Positions 28,757 to 38,193 of a stretch of 64,000 bases of DNA are shown here, one piece after another. The translations under genes were made by a program, and so were the position numbers. The stretch comes from JAGDMJ01 sp963809695. GTDB taxonomy: Bacteria; Bacteroidota; Ignavibacteria; UBA10030; UBA6906. Where the stretch lies: positions 248,001 to 312,000 of the forward strand of contig CAWEKI010000009.1 in assembly GCA_963809695.1 (NCBI GenBank), given 5' to 3'. The first letter of the stretch is position 1; each line of letters begins with the position of its first letter. The notes below the pieces were generated by a model. That model made no database searches and was not told the origin of the DNA. It saw only the letters and a program-made list of their open reading frames with translations.

Positions 28757-30565
28757 ATGAAACTCCCATCCATCCGCCAGGCGTACCACGAGGCCCTTGC
28801 AACGGCTCGCCGGTTTCCGGTCGTCATCTTCGATGCCGCCCTGGCCACCGGGGCAGCCTTGATAATCATCGATCACGAGGGCCCCGCGAAACCAACGATC
28901 CTTTTCAATATCCTGCTCGCAGGAATCCTTGGAATTCCCCTCCTTACCACTCTGGTCCTCGTGGCAGAAAGAAGAGGCCTGAGCCGGTCTGCCCTACTAG
29001 GACTCCAGATCGTGGGAATCGTAATGCTCGCCGGATACGCCCTCACGATCCCCACTGATTTCACCCATGCCCCGTTGGTCACGCTTTTCCGGTTCTTCAT
29101 CCTTGCGGTGGCTCTTCATTTGTCGGCCTCCACCGCACCATACGCTGCTAAAGGCGAATGGAACGGGTTCTGGCACTACAACAAGGCACTCTTCCTTAGA
29201 ATATTGACGGCGTTCCTCTATTCGCTTGTGCTCTATGCGGGGCTGGCCATTGCACTTGCGGCTCTCGACAATCTCTTTGGAGTGTATGTCCCCGGGAAGC
29301 GGTACTTTGAGCTCTGGGTTCTGATCACTGGATTGTTCACCACCTGGTTCTTTCTCGCCGGCATTGCAGAAAATTTGGCACAACTCGACAGTCTGACTGA
29401 CTATCCAAAGAGTCTGAAGATTCTTGCGCAGTATATCCTTTTGCCCATTGTCCTCATTTATCTTGTCATACTGTATGCATATCTGACCAAGATTGTCGTT
29501 GCCTGGGATTGGCCGCAGGGTTGGGTAAGCAAACTCATCCTCGGGTTCTCAGCCACGGGGATGTTTTCGCTCCTCCTCCTGCATCCCATCATGGGCCGCG
29601 CGGAAAATGTCTGGGTAAAAAAAACCGAACAGTGGTTCTACATTGTGCTGATTCCGCTTGTCATTATGTTGTTCCTGGCAGTCTGGAGAAGGATTGGAGA
29701 ATACGGGATCACGGAGGGACGATATCTTGCTATGGCCTTAGGTGTCTGGCTTGGATTTCTCATCGTCTACCATAGTGTGAGCAAAACTAAGAGCATCAAG
29801 GCCATTCCGGCATCGCTTTGCTTGCTGGCATTTGCTGTGAGCTTCGGCCCCTGGGGAGCATTTTCCGTTGCCAGGCAAAGTCAAATCGGGCGTCTCGAAA
29901 GTCTTACTGCTCAAGCAGGGATTCTTGTCGACTCGAAAATCCGACCGGTCCACGAAGAGGTCCCCTATGCTCAAGCAAAGCAGATCAGTGCTGTCCTTGC
30001 CTACCTTCACGAGGTGCACGGTTTTGACGGAATTCAGGGGTGGTTCGCGGAGAGTCTCAAGGAGGACACGAGTTCATCCCGGGTTGCCTATAAGAGTCCT
30101 GAAGCGGTAGCAAAGATGATGGGCATCGAATTCGTTTCGCACTGGGCCACATCTCCGGACGGGATAACGACCTTCGACGCTGAGGGCCCGTTCAGTCCCG
30201 AGGGGTATGACAGAATGGCGATTCTCCAAATGTACTGGAGGGGAGGCAACAAGGTCGAATTTCCGGCTGACGGAATCTCCTATCGGATGTCTGCAGATCT
30301 TGATACCATGACCTTCTCGGCGATTCGTACGGGTGAGGTGCTCGTCGAGTTCGACCTTCGTCGGCATGCGGAAGAGCTCTTGAAGAAGTACCGCACGACT
30401 GCGACAGATCATGTACCGAATGAAGCGATGGCCGTGAGCAGTGCCGAGCATGGTCTCAGAGTCCGGATTTGTCCGTCGCGACTCCAGATCCAGGAGCGCG
30501 ACGGCAAGACGAGGCTCTCCGGGATAAGTGCTGTGGTTCTTTACACCGTCGAGAAGAGCCAGTAA
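28757..30565 (+). CDS. DUF4153-family integral membrane protein
   Basis: A 602-residue protein read from ATG 28757, with GGGAG 7 nt upstream. The N-terminal two thirds hold about a dozen transmembrane helices (for example FNILLAGILGIPLLTTLVLV, ILAQYILLPIVLIYLVILY). The signature region NLAQLDSLTDYPKSLKILAQYILLP and TKIVVAWDWPQGWVS is characteristic of DUF4153. The C-terminal third is soluble (from about residue 385, RQSQIGRLESL). Function is unknown. It is transcribed divergently from the polyamine operon. Confidence 0.85.
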   Translation: MKLPSIRQAYHEALATARRFPVVIFDAALATGAALIIIDHEGPAKPTILFNILLAGILGIPLLTTLVLVAERRGLSRSALLGLQIVGIVMLAGYALTIPTDFTHAPLVTLFRFFILAVALHLSASTAPYAAKGEWNGFWHYNKALFLRILTAFLYSLVLYAGLAIALAALDNLFGVYVPGKRYFELWVLITGLFTTWFFLAGIAENLAQLDSLTDYPKSLKILAQYILLPIVLIYLVILYAYLTKIVVAWDWPQGWVSKLILGFSATGMFSLLLLHPIMGRAENVWVKKTEQWFYIVLIPLVIMLFLAVWRRIGEYGITEGRYLAMALGVWLGFLIVYHSVSKTKSIKAIPASLCLLAFAVSFGPWGAFSVARQSQIGRLESLTAQAGILVDSKIRPVHEEVPYAQAKQISAVLAYLHEVHGFDGIQGWFAESLKEDTSSSRVAYKSPEAVAKMMGIEFVSHWATSPDGITTFDAEGPFSPEGYDRMAILQMYWRGGNKVEFPADGISYRMSADLDTMTFSAIRTGEVLVEFDLRRHAEELLKKYRTTATDHVPNEAMAVSSAEHGLRVRICPSRLQIQERDGKTRLSGISAVVLYTVEKSQ

Positions 30566-30593
30566 CGGGTGGGGGGCATTCGCTTCCTCCAAT

Positions 30594-30905
30594 TCATTTC
30601 ACCAGATTCATCTTGTGAGACTCGACGTACGGCCCGGCGCACAGGCGATAGATGTACACACCACTCGATGGGCCGATGCCGTCGATCGTGACCTGATACG
30701 TTCCTGTTGCGTTTCTCTCATTGACCAAAACCGCGACTTTCCTTCCGAGAATGTCAAATACCACAATAGACACATCACTAGCCCCTAATCCGTGCCGAGG
30801 CGCTTGAGCTGTATCATCGGGCTGCTGGGGCCTCCGGAAGTCCAGACCAAGGTTATGTGACCGGAGGAATTCGCATTATCATACTCCAGCTCGAACGGAG
30901 GTTTC
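30594..30905 (-). pseudogene. Remnant of a T9SS-secreted protein (PA14-like end plus sorting domain)
   Basis: On the minus strand, 30594-30790 reads GLGASDVSIVVFDILGRKVA, then VLVNERNATGTYQVTI, SSGVYIYRL and HKMNLVK-stop. This is a near-complete type A T9SS C-terminal sorting domain. Upstream in a different frame is PPFELEYDNANSSGHITLVW and IQLKRLGTD-stop, resembling the end of a PA14 domain. No start codon or body remains, and 30906-31215 shows no further recognisable coding. It is a decayed or truncated surface-protein gene. Confidence 0.65.
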
Positions 30906-31219
30906 ATTGGTCGCCCTCCATAATCAACCTTACGATGCTGCAACGAAAATTATGGGGCAATTTGCGCGACTACATGCGATGATTCCTCACTGTGAGATTG
31001 TCCAACGGAACTCACTTCTGCAGAATCTTATCGTTTTTCTTGATCGGTATTCAACTCTCTGGGAGTTCGGGTGGACCAGTACCGTAACACATCCACAATG
31101 TCTGGTGCCAAAGGTGCCAGGCATCCGGAAAGTGAGGCGAATGCTCGACATGGCTCCCCAACGATTTCGTCGCCGTTGCTTCTTCCCTTTTCCCGGCGTA
31201 TCTTCACGCCAGACGGTAA

Positions 31220-31268
31220 TAACCCATTCTTCATTAATGGGTTAATTGCGGATAATGGTCAATTATCC
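31220..31268 (+). promoter_or_regulatory. Two tandem hairpins upstream of kinase K4
   Basis: TAACCCATT (31220-31228) pairs with AATGGGTTA (31236-31244). After TTGC, GGATAAT (31250-31256) pairs with ATTATCC (31262-31268). The order hairpin, TTGCGGA, hairpin, start codon resembles the K1 and K2 leaders. There is no matching leader ORF and the stems are shorter. Confidence 0.4.
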
Positions 31269-31281
31269 CGGGGACCGCACG

Positions 31282-34266
31282 ATGGTCGGTACGAAGGTTT
31301 CCCATTACGAAATTCTTGAGAAGCTCGGCCAAGGGGGCATGGGCACTGTCTACAAAGCCCACGACACACGCCTGCAACGCACCATTGCGCTGAAGTTCCT
31401 CCCCACTCACCTCACTTGCGACCCCGAAGCTAAACAGCGCCTCATCCACGAGGCACAGGCTGCCTCAGCCCTCCAGCACAGCAATATCTGCGTTGTCCAT
31501 GACATTGATGAGACTTCCGACGGACAGATGTTCCTTGTGATGGAATGTCTGGAAGGGGAAACACTCAAGAAAAAGATCGAACGTGGGCCGCTGAAGATCG
31601 ATGAAGCTCTGAACATCGCGATCCAGGTTGCCTCGGGACTTGCCAAAGCACATGAGCATGGCATTATCCACCGGGACATCAAGCCCGGGAACATCATGGT
31701 CACCAATGACGGAGTGGCCAAAGTGGTCGATTTCGGGCTCGCCAAGCTCGCCGGGCGTACGCTGCTGACCAAAGCCGGCACAACGCTTGGGACGCTGGCA
31801 TATATGTCGCCTGAGCAGACGAGGGGCGAGGCGGCCGACCGAAGGTCGGATATCTGGTCTCTGGGAGTGGTCCTCTATGAAATGGTTGTCGGCAAGATGC
31901 CGTTCACCGGGGACTATGAGAACGTTGTTGTCTACGAGATTGCCAACGTTGAACCGGAGCCGGTCACATCGCTCCGGACGGGCGTGCCGATGGATCTCGA
32001 GCGGACGATCACCAAAGCCATGGCGAAGTCACCCGAAGAGCGCTATCAGCACATTGACGAGATGCTGGTCGACTTGAAGCGGTTAGTGAAAGAATCAGAG
32101 AGTTTAGCCGCTGGATCGAGGGTGCAGCCGGTCTCTGCACCGCCAAGGAAACGCACCTGGAAGAAGATGCTCCTGTACGCCTCCCTCCTTCCTGTTCTCT
32201 TGATTGCCTTCTTGATGGTCAAGCCCCTCCTGTTTGAGGACATGGTTGTCTCCGAGCCCAAGCCCGTTGCCGTGGTGGCCTTCGTCAATCAGACGGGAGA
32301 TCGATCGTACGACTATCTCCGCGAGGCTATCCCGAACCTGCTGATCACGAGCCTTGAACAATCGAAATACCTCCGCGTGATGACCTGGGAGCGGATGAAC
32401 GACGTCTTGAAGCAGATGGGGAAGACGGATGTCACGCTCATCGACAAGGATCTGGGTTTCGAACTCTGCCGCAGGGAAGGGATCCACGCGATTGTCATCG
32501 GCACGTTCATCAAGGCCGGTGAGACATTTGCCACCGATGTCAAGGTCCTTGATGTCACTACCAAGGAGCTCTTGAAGACGGCAAGCGCCCGTGGCGACGG
32601 AGTGCAGAGCATCCTGAACGGGCAGATCGACCAGCTCAGCAGGGAGATCGCCCGCGGCGTCGGACTCTCTCAGCGCAAGGTGGAAGCCACACCAGCCCAA
32701 ATTGCGGAAGTAACCACGCCATCCATGGATGCATATAACTTCTTCTTGCGTGGGAGGGCAGAGTATGAAAAGCTGTACTATGCAGAGTCCGGCGAATTTT
32801 TTGAAAGAGCCGTGAAGCTGGACTCCAACTTTGCGTTGGCATATTTCTATCTCTCCAGGGCCTATGGCGCTGTGCTGGAGATTCCCAAGGCGATCCAGGC
32901 AATTGAAAGAGCAATGACACTTGTGGCAAGAGCTCCTGAAAAGGAGCGGCTGGCAATAGAGTCGCGCTACGCCGTGATTGTCGAAAGGAACCCTCCAAAG
33001 CGCACGGCTCTCCTCGAGGAGTTGGTGAGGAAATATCCCCTGGAAAAGCGATTCCACGACGAGCTAGGCCAACAGTACCAGGCGACGGGCCGGGTTAATG
33101 AAGCCCAGCTGGAATATGAAAAGTCGATCGAGCTCGATCCGAACTTCGCTTCCCCAACAAATGGCCTTGCCTACATATACGCAGACCAGGGTCTCTATGA
33201 AAAGGCGATCCAGGCCCTGGAGCGGTACGCATCACTCTCGCCAGGGGACGCAAACCCCTACGATTCGATGGGTGAAATGTTCCTCAGGATGGGCAAACTT
33301 GATGCGTCGATAGCCAGATATCAAGAAGCAATACGGCTCCAGCCCACATTCTTCGGTGCATTCAAGAGTATTGCCTATGTCTACGCACTCAAGGAAGAGT
33401 ATCGGGAGTCCCTCCGGTGGATCGACAGCCTGCATCAAACGGCCCCAACGATCGGGCTGAAGGCTGAGTCTATGGCCTGGAGGGCTTTGCTACTCTCCAG
33501 CACTGGAAGATTTCGCGAATCGAGGCACCAACTTGAACAGATGATCCGGCCCATTCAACAGCTTGGGGGCCCATGGTTGTCTGGCCCGTACCATTGGATG
33601 AAGGGATGGGAAGCTTTGCACTGGCGGAACTTCAAGGCGGCGCGAGAAGAATTCGCAGCGTACAAAGCAACGTATTCCCAGAACAATCCACGGACTCCAA
33701 TTGTGAGTCAAGTTCTGGGAGATCTTCTTGAGGTTTGTGTATGCCTGAAGGAAGGTCGCATAGACTCCGCCCGGGCGCGTGTTAACGCACTGCGGCCATC
33801 GTTACGCACCCTGGAGTCTCTGAGCGGAACTGTCATCATGATCTCAGGGATTCTTGAGGCAGAGGTGCTCCTGGCCGAGGGAAAACCCGACAGCGCCATC
33901 CGTGTTTATCGCGATACGCCGGTCATTGGTCCTTCCATGGCAGTCGGTTGGCGCATGCCTCTTTACAACGTCCCGCCTTTGAGAGACATTGTCCCCCTTG
34001 CGTTCCAGTTGAAAGGGGATCTCGACAGCGCTATTACGGAATATGAACGGTTGCTAAGAGTCGACCCCGCGACCAAGGACAGGCGATGGATCAACCCACT
34101 CTACCATTACCGATTGGCGGCGCTCTGTCAACGCACGGGCAACAGTGACAAGGCGGAAGCTGAGTACCGGCGCTTCCTCGAGATCTGGAATGGTGCGGAC
34201 AGTGATCAGCCCCAACTACTTGATGCACGAAGGCAGCTTGCAAAGTTGAAACAACCGAAGAAATAA
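31282..34266 (+). CDS. Ser/Thr protein kinase with FlgO/CsgG-like and TPR domains, K4
   Basis: An intact kinase of about 994 residues from ATG 31282 (MVGTKVSHYEILEKLGQGGMG); an in-frame ATG at 31255 would add residues without a family match. ATP-binding Lys38 in IALKFL, HRDIKPGNI, DFGLAKLAG and MSPEQ are present. A transmembrane helix (MLLYASLLPVLLIAFLMV) leads to a FlgO/CsgG-like module (PVAVVAFVNQTGDRS, then IPNLLITSLEQSKYL). At least six TPR units follow (for example AIQALERYASLSPGDANPYD). It is the fourth member of the paralogue set and is closest to K1/K2 in layout. A strong hairpin follows about 200 nt after the stop. Confidence 0.9.
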   Translation: MVGTKVSHYEILEKLGQGGMGTVYKAHDTRLQRTIALKFLPTHLTCDPEAKQRLIHEAQAASALQHSNICVVHDIDETSDGQMFLVMECLEGETLKKKIERGPLKIDEALNIAIQVASGLAKAHEHGIIHRDIKPGNIMVTNDGVAKVVDFGLAKLAGRTLLTKAGTTLGTLAYMSPEQTRGEAADRRSDIWSLGVVLYEMVVGKMPFTGDYENVVVYEIANVEPEPVTSLRTGVPMDLERTITKAMAKSPEERYQHIDEMLVDLKRLVKESESLAAGSRVQPVSAPPRKRTWKKMLLYASLLPVLLIAFLMVKPLLFEDMVVSEPKPVAVVAFVNQTGDRSYDYLREAIPNLLITSLEQSKYLRVMTWERMNDVLKQMGKTDVTLIDKDLGFELCRREGIHAIVIGTFIKAGETFATDVKVLDVTTKELLKTASARGDGVQSILNGQIDQLSREIARGVGLSQRKVEATPAQIAEVTTPSMDAYNFFLRGRAEYEKLYYAESGEFFERAVKLDSNFALAYFYLSRAYGAVLEIPKAIQAIERAMTLVARAPEKERLAIESRYAVIVERNPPKRTALLEELVRKYPLEKRFHDELGQQYQATGRVNEAQLEYEKSIELDPNFASPTNGLAYIYADQGLYEKAIQALERYASLSPGDANPYDSMGEMFLRMGKLDASIARYQEAIRLQPTFFGAFKSIAYVYALKEEYRESLRWIDSLHQTAPTIGLKAESMAWRALLLSSTGRFRESRHQLEQMIRPIQQLGGPWLSGPYHWMKGWEALHWRNFKAAREEFAAYKATYSQNNPRTPIVSQVLGDLLEVCVCLKEGRIDSARARVNALRPSLRTLESLSGTVIMISGILEAEVLLAEGKPDSAIRVYRDTPVIGPSMAVGWRMPLYNVPPLRDIVPLAFQLKGDLDSAITEYERLLRVDPATKDRRWINPLYHYRLAALCQRTGNSDKAEAEYRRFLEIWNGADSDQPQLLDARRQLAKLKQPKK

Positions 34267-34471
34267 ATTCGCCGGGCATGCGCCAGGAGGGAACCTTCTG
34301 GCAGATCTAGTGTTCATACCTGTGGTACACGCATCTGTCAGTCATTTCAGGATTTTTCCAGTGTGGGGGGAGCGGCGTCTCGTGCGAACCTCGGTGAGTG
34401 GAAGCGGGGACGGCGCAACGTGAAGCACGATATGCTCGTGCAGTTCAAGGTGCGTGTACCATCCATGTGGC

Positions 34472-34505
34472 GAGAGCCAGGCCTGTGAATATGGGCCTGG
34501 CTCTC
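34472..34505. terminator. Perfect 12-bp hairpin between K4 and the small orphan gene
   Basis: GAGAGCCAGGCC (34472-34483) pairs exactly with GGCCTGGCTCTC (34494-34505), followed by CGCGTTTTG. It lies between the convergent K4 and the minus-strand gene at 34571-34813. Nothing else was recognised in 34267-34570. Confidence 0.6.
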
Positions 34506-34570
34506 CGCGTTTTGTGGCTACGTCGATGGACAAGGGAGGACCAGAGGTACCTGAATGGCTGCGGAAGCAA

Positions 34571-34813
34571 TTACTTTATTCTCCGGACAGCTTCGCGCAA
34601 CACGTGAAGTGCCTCGTTGGCATGTAAGGATGGCCCCGACGGAGTGGCTGAGGAGATCATATTGATGACATTCTTCGCTTGCCTCTGCTTCTGCAGACTC
34701 AGATAGCCGGGGTTCTTTTCGATCTGCGATTGCACAAAGAGAATATACTCGTAGTTGCGCGGGCAGAGAAGGCTCTGAACGGCTTTTTCGAGGTCATTCT
34801 TTCTTAGCGACAT
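34571..34813 (-). CDS. Small hypothetical protein, orphan
   Basis: An 80-residue protein from ATG 34813 (MSLRKNDLEKAVQSLLCP), with GGAG about 10 nt upstream. It is helical and mixed-charge with no signal peptide: NYEYILFVQSQIEKNPGYLS, then ANEALHVLREAVRRIK. No family recognised. Upstream extension of the frame to 34999 looks non-coding. It is divergent from the glycyl radical activase gene. Confidence 0.5.
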   Translation of the reverse strand: MSLRKNDLEKAVQSLLCPRNYEYILFVQSQIEKNPGYLSLQKQRQAKNVINMISSATPSGPSLHANEALHVLREAVRRIK

Positions 34814-35045
34814 GCAATGCTCTCCAGGAGGAATTGCGTGGCGAGAGGTACCAGCCATGATGCCCGAAACAGGAAAAACATAGCAATCCCCTCTCTCTAT
34901 GAACGCGCCCCCTGGCAGGATCGTTCCCGGACGGCCTTTTCGGTTTCCAGCCCGTTTGGAGTCACATCCGGGGATAGTTGCTTTTCGCCCATTCCCCAAT
35001 TATCTTGTTTCTGTAAGGAATAGACGTTCTACCTGTGAACTGCGG

Positions 35046-35966
35046 ATGAAAACCACCGGTCTCATTTTTAATATACAGCGATTTTCCATTCATGACGGCC
35101 CTGGCATCCGTACGTCGGTATTCCTGAAGGGATGCCCCTTGCGTTGCTTCTGGTGCCACAACCCCGAAGGACGACTGCTTCGTCCCGACATCCGCTACTC
35201 GCCGGGGCGGTGCATCGCTTGCGGCGCCTGCGTCGAGGCATGTCCCAACCATGCGCATGCACTTCTGGACGGTATCCATGTGTTCGCGCGCGAGCGGTGC
35301 CACGGCGACGGCGCCTGCCTCGAGGTATGCTATTCCGGCGCTCTCGAGCTGAACGGGCGGGAGATGAGCATAGAACAGGTAATGGAAGAAGTCCTGCGCG
35401 ACCGGCCTTTTTATGAATCTTCAGAAGGAGGCGTAACGCTGACGGGAGGTGAACCTTCACTCCAGGAAGAGTTCACGCGAGGCATCCTGTCCCGGTGCAA
35501 GGAAAAAGGCATTCACACTGCAATTGAGACATGTGGGGAGTGCTCCTGGCCCACACTCGAGTCTATCCTCCCCTTCGCGGACCTGGTGATGATGGACATC
35601 AAATTGATCACCACGGAGAAGCACCTCGACGCCACAGGCAGGTCCAATGAACGGATCCTGGCGAACGCCCGCAATCTTGCGCGCACGACTAAGCCGCTTA
35701 TTTTCCGCACCCCGATTATTCCCAACGTAAACGATTCCGAGGAAGAATTTGACAAGATCCTGTCATTTATAAGAGATTTGATCAATCTTCACTCGGGTTC
35801 CAAGATCACCTACGAGCTTCTCCCATTCCACAGGCTGGCAACCGACAAGTACACCGGCCTGGGATTGGAGTACGCCGCTGCAACACTCGCTCCGCCCCCG
35901 AAAGAGAGGTTGCGAGAACTTACGGATATTGCGGAAAGGGCTGGAATCAATGTTCGTACCCGCTGA
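35046..35966 (+). CDS. Glycyl radical enzyme activase (radical SAM)
   Basis: A 306-residue radical SAM enzyme that installs the glycyl radical on the neighbouring enzyme. The SAM cluster motif is CPLRCFWCHNPEG (CxxxCxxC). Two ferredoxin-like motifs follow, CIACGACVEACPNHA and CHGDGACLEVCYSGA, as in the activases of dehydratase-type glycyl radical enzymes. TGGEPSLQ and MDIKL further fit the PflA family. ATG 35046 (MKTTGLIFNIQRFS) is the family start. Its 3' end overlaps the start of the next gene by 17 nt, so the two are an operon. The reaction requires anoxic conditions. Confidence 0.93.
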   Translation: MKTTGLIFNIQRFSIHDGPGIRTSVFLKGCPLRCFWCHNPEGRLLRPDIRYSPGRCIACGACVEACPNHAHALLDGIHVFARERCHGDGACLEVCYSGALELNGREMSIEQVMEEVLRDRPFYESSEGGVTLTGGEPSLQEEFTRGILSRCKEKGIHTAIETCGECSWPTLESILPFADLVMMDIKLITTEKHLDATGRSNERILANARNLARTTKPLIFRTPIIPNVNDSEEEFDKILSFIRDLINLHSGSKITYELLPFHRLATDKYTGLGLEYAAATLAPPPKERLRELTDIAERAGINVRTR

Positions 35967-38178
35967 GCTTACGTACAACGAGCGCATCGATCAGCTTCGG
36001 AAAACCAAGATGCGGCACACCGAAGAGAAGTGGAAGGCGCTCGGCCACATGGACATGGACGATCACGGGCTTGTCCTGCCCCCGCCAGAGTCACGCAAAA
36101 TCGTAACCGTGACGAGCGGATCCGGCTTCACCATGACTGATGCGCTCTTCACGGATTTCGTACCCAGGAGCAACCATCCCAGCGGCGGTTTCTTCGGAGC
36201 GCGCGCAAACGGAGAAAATTTCAGGGCTCTGCTGGAGATGCACCCGACATGCATTGATCCGGTCAGCTCCCTTGCAGGCGGATATATGACGAATTTCCTT
36301 TCGTATCGCATTCCCGCCTGGAACCCGGACTACGATTACTCTCATCTCGCAATGGAGCAGGACCTCTACAAACTCCATCCGGGCATTGGCGCCGTCCAGC
36401 ATTTTTGCCAGGACATGACGATCGGCTTCAACCTCGGCTGGGGAGGCATTCTCGGGAACATCCGCCATTACCGCACCGTCAACACCGACGAAGAAGCCCG
36501 GGAGCTCTACGATGGCCTGGAGCATTTCGTGCTCGGGATCCAGAACTGGATCGGGCGCCATGCCGCGCAGGCACGGCGCATAGCGGAACATGAAATGCGT
36601 CCGCAATTCCGGCGGAACCTACTCGAAATGGCGGAGATTAATGAGCGGCTGGTGCGTGAGCCTCCCAAGACGTTCCACGAGGCTCTCCAATGGACCCTCT
36701 GGTATCAACTGGCGGGAAAGATGTATAATATGGGAGGCTCGCTGGGAAGGATCGACCAGTTCCTTTATCCTTTCTATCGGCATGACAAGGATCTCGGCAT
36801 ACTCACTGACGAGGAAGCCATTTTCTACCTGGCCTGTCTTTTTGTGATGGACACGAGTTACAGCCAGCTCGGCGGGCCCGACGCGGCCGGGAACGACACC
36901 ACCAATGAGCTCTCCTACCTAGTTCTCGAAGCAATCCACCGACTGAAGGTACCGGTCAATGTTGGGGTCAGCGTGGGGCATAATGTGGACCCCAATCTCC
37001 TCAGGCGCGGCGTGGAGATCATGTTCGAAGACAGGACCGGGATCCCCAAGTTTCTTGGCGTGGACCAGACGAGCAGCGGTTTTTCGCGCAACGGGTATCC
37101 CATCGAGCTGGGACGGGAGCGCGCGTACTCCGGCTGCCACTGGTGTGCTATTCCGGGGCGTGAGTACACGGTCAACGATTGTGTGAAGGTGAATCTCGCC
37201 GCAGTGTTCATCGCCGCCTTGAGGGACATGATGTCCGATGTGTCGGTCCCCCCTACCCCCGACCGGCTCTGGCAGCTTTTTGAACACCACGTGCGCCGCA
37301 GCATTGAAGTGGTTGCCGAAGGGTTGGACTTCCATATCGATCACATGTGGCAGGTCTTCCCCGAGTTGCATCTCGATCTTCTCTGCCATGGACCGATCGA
37401 ACGGGGGCGTGACGCTTCCCATGGCGGTGTTGAATTCTACAACCTGTGCGTGGATGCCGCGGGGCTCGCAACGGTAGCCAACTCGTTCGCCGCAGTCGAG
37501 CAGCGCATCTTCTGTGAAAAGCGGCTCACCTGGGAAGGATTAATGAACCATCTGGACTCCAACTGGGCGGGAACAGAGGGCGAACGGGTCAGGCAGATGA
37601 TGAAAAGTATCCCGCACTACGGCACAGGAGGATCGAGAGCTGATGAATACGCGCGCAGGATCGCGCAGACATTCACGCAACTGGTTAAAGAAAAGGGGAC
37701 GCCACACGGGTTCAATATGATCCCGGGGCTCTTTTCCTGGGCGGCCCATCTGATGATGGGTCGGGACGTCGGGCCAACGCCCAATGGCCGCCGTATCGGC
37801 GATCCGATTTCCCACGGACCGAACCCTGAACCGGGATTCCGCAAGGACGGCGCCCCCACCGCACTGGCCCTCGCCGTTGCGGCGGTTCAACCCGGCTACG
37901 GCAACACCGCACCTCTGCAGATGGAACTCGATCCCGGCATCTCGAAAGATGAAGAAGACCGGGAGAAGGTTGTCACGCTGATCCGAACGCATATGGATCT
38001 GGGTGGCACACAAATCAACTTGAATATCGTCGATAAAGAAAAGATCCTGGCTGCCCACAAGGATCCGAGCAAATTCCCTGACCTGATCGTACGCGTCACC
38101 GGGTTCAGCGCATACTTTGCGAGCCTGTCCCCGGAGATGCGGCAGGTGGTGGTGGATCGGATCATTGACGAGAGCTAG
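35950..38178 (+). CDS. Glycyl radical enzyme of the pyruvate formate-lyase family, atypical active site
   Basis: About 742 residues from ATG 35950. The C-terminal radical motif RVTGFSAYFASLSPEMRQ places the radical glycine at about residue 718. The thiyl cysteine is expected at Cys396 in YSGCHWCAIPGREY. Most dehydratase/lyase members read GC-x-E here, with the Glu acting as base. This protein has Cys396-His-Trp-Cys399 instead and no adjacent Glu. The N-terminal PFL domain is otherwise complete (HDKDLGILTDEEA, NELSYLVLEAIHRLKVP). It is followed by a UroD-like protein and an ABC importer. The substrate is unknown; it is not a standard pyruvate formate-lyase, glycerol or choline enzyme on this motif. 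Confidence 0.9.
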   Translation: MFVPAELTYNERIDQLRKTKMRHTEEKWKALGHMDMDDHGLVLPPPESRKIVTVTSGSGFTMTDALFTDFVPRSNHPSGGFFGARANGENFRALLEMHPTCIDPVSSLAGGYMTNFLSYRIPAWNPDYDYSHLAMEQDLYKLHPGIGAVQHFCQDMTIGFNLGWGGILGNIRHYRTVNTDEEARELYDGLEHFVLGIQNWIGRHAAQARRIAEHEMRPQFRRNLLEMAEINERLVREPPKTFHEALQWTLWYQLAGKMYNMGGSLGRIDQFLYPFYRHDKDLGILTDEEAIFYLACLFVMDTSYSQLGGPDAAGNDTTNELSYLVLEAIHRLKVPVNVGVSVGHNVDPNLLRRGVEIMFEDRTGIPKFLGVDQTSSGFSRNGYPIELGRERAYSGCHWCAIPGREYTVNDCVKVNLAAVFIAALRDMMSDVSVPPTPDRLWQLFEHHVRRSIEVVAEGLDFHIDHMWQVFPELHLDLLCHGPIERGRDASHGGVEFYNLCVDAAGLATVANSFAAVEQRIFCEKRLTWEGLMNHLDSNWAGTEGERVRQMMKSIPHYGTGGSRADEYARRIAQTFTQLVKEKGTPHGFNMIPGLFSWAAHLMMGRDVGPTPNGRRIGDPISHGPNPEPGFRKDGAPTALALAVAAVQPGYGNTAPLQMELDPGISKDEEDREKVVTLIRTHMDLGGTQINLNIVDKEKILAAHKDPSKFPDLIVRVTGFSAYFASLSPEMRQVVVDRIIDES

Positions 38179-38193
38179 CACTATCGATGGATA

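Noticed and set aside
30906..31215. Short frames on both strands between the T9SS remnant and K4
   Set aside because: None has a family match, ribosome site or continuity with the remnant; nothing could be supported.
34380..34470. Possible structured leader RNA (CACGA-TATGC-TCGTG hairpin)
   Set aside because: No known riboswitch core was recognised and it lies between convergent genes, so no downstream gene fits.
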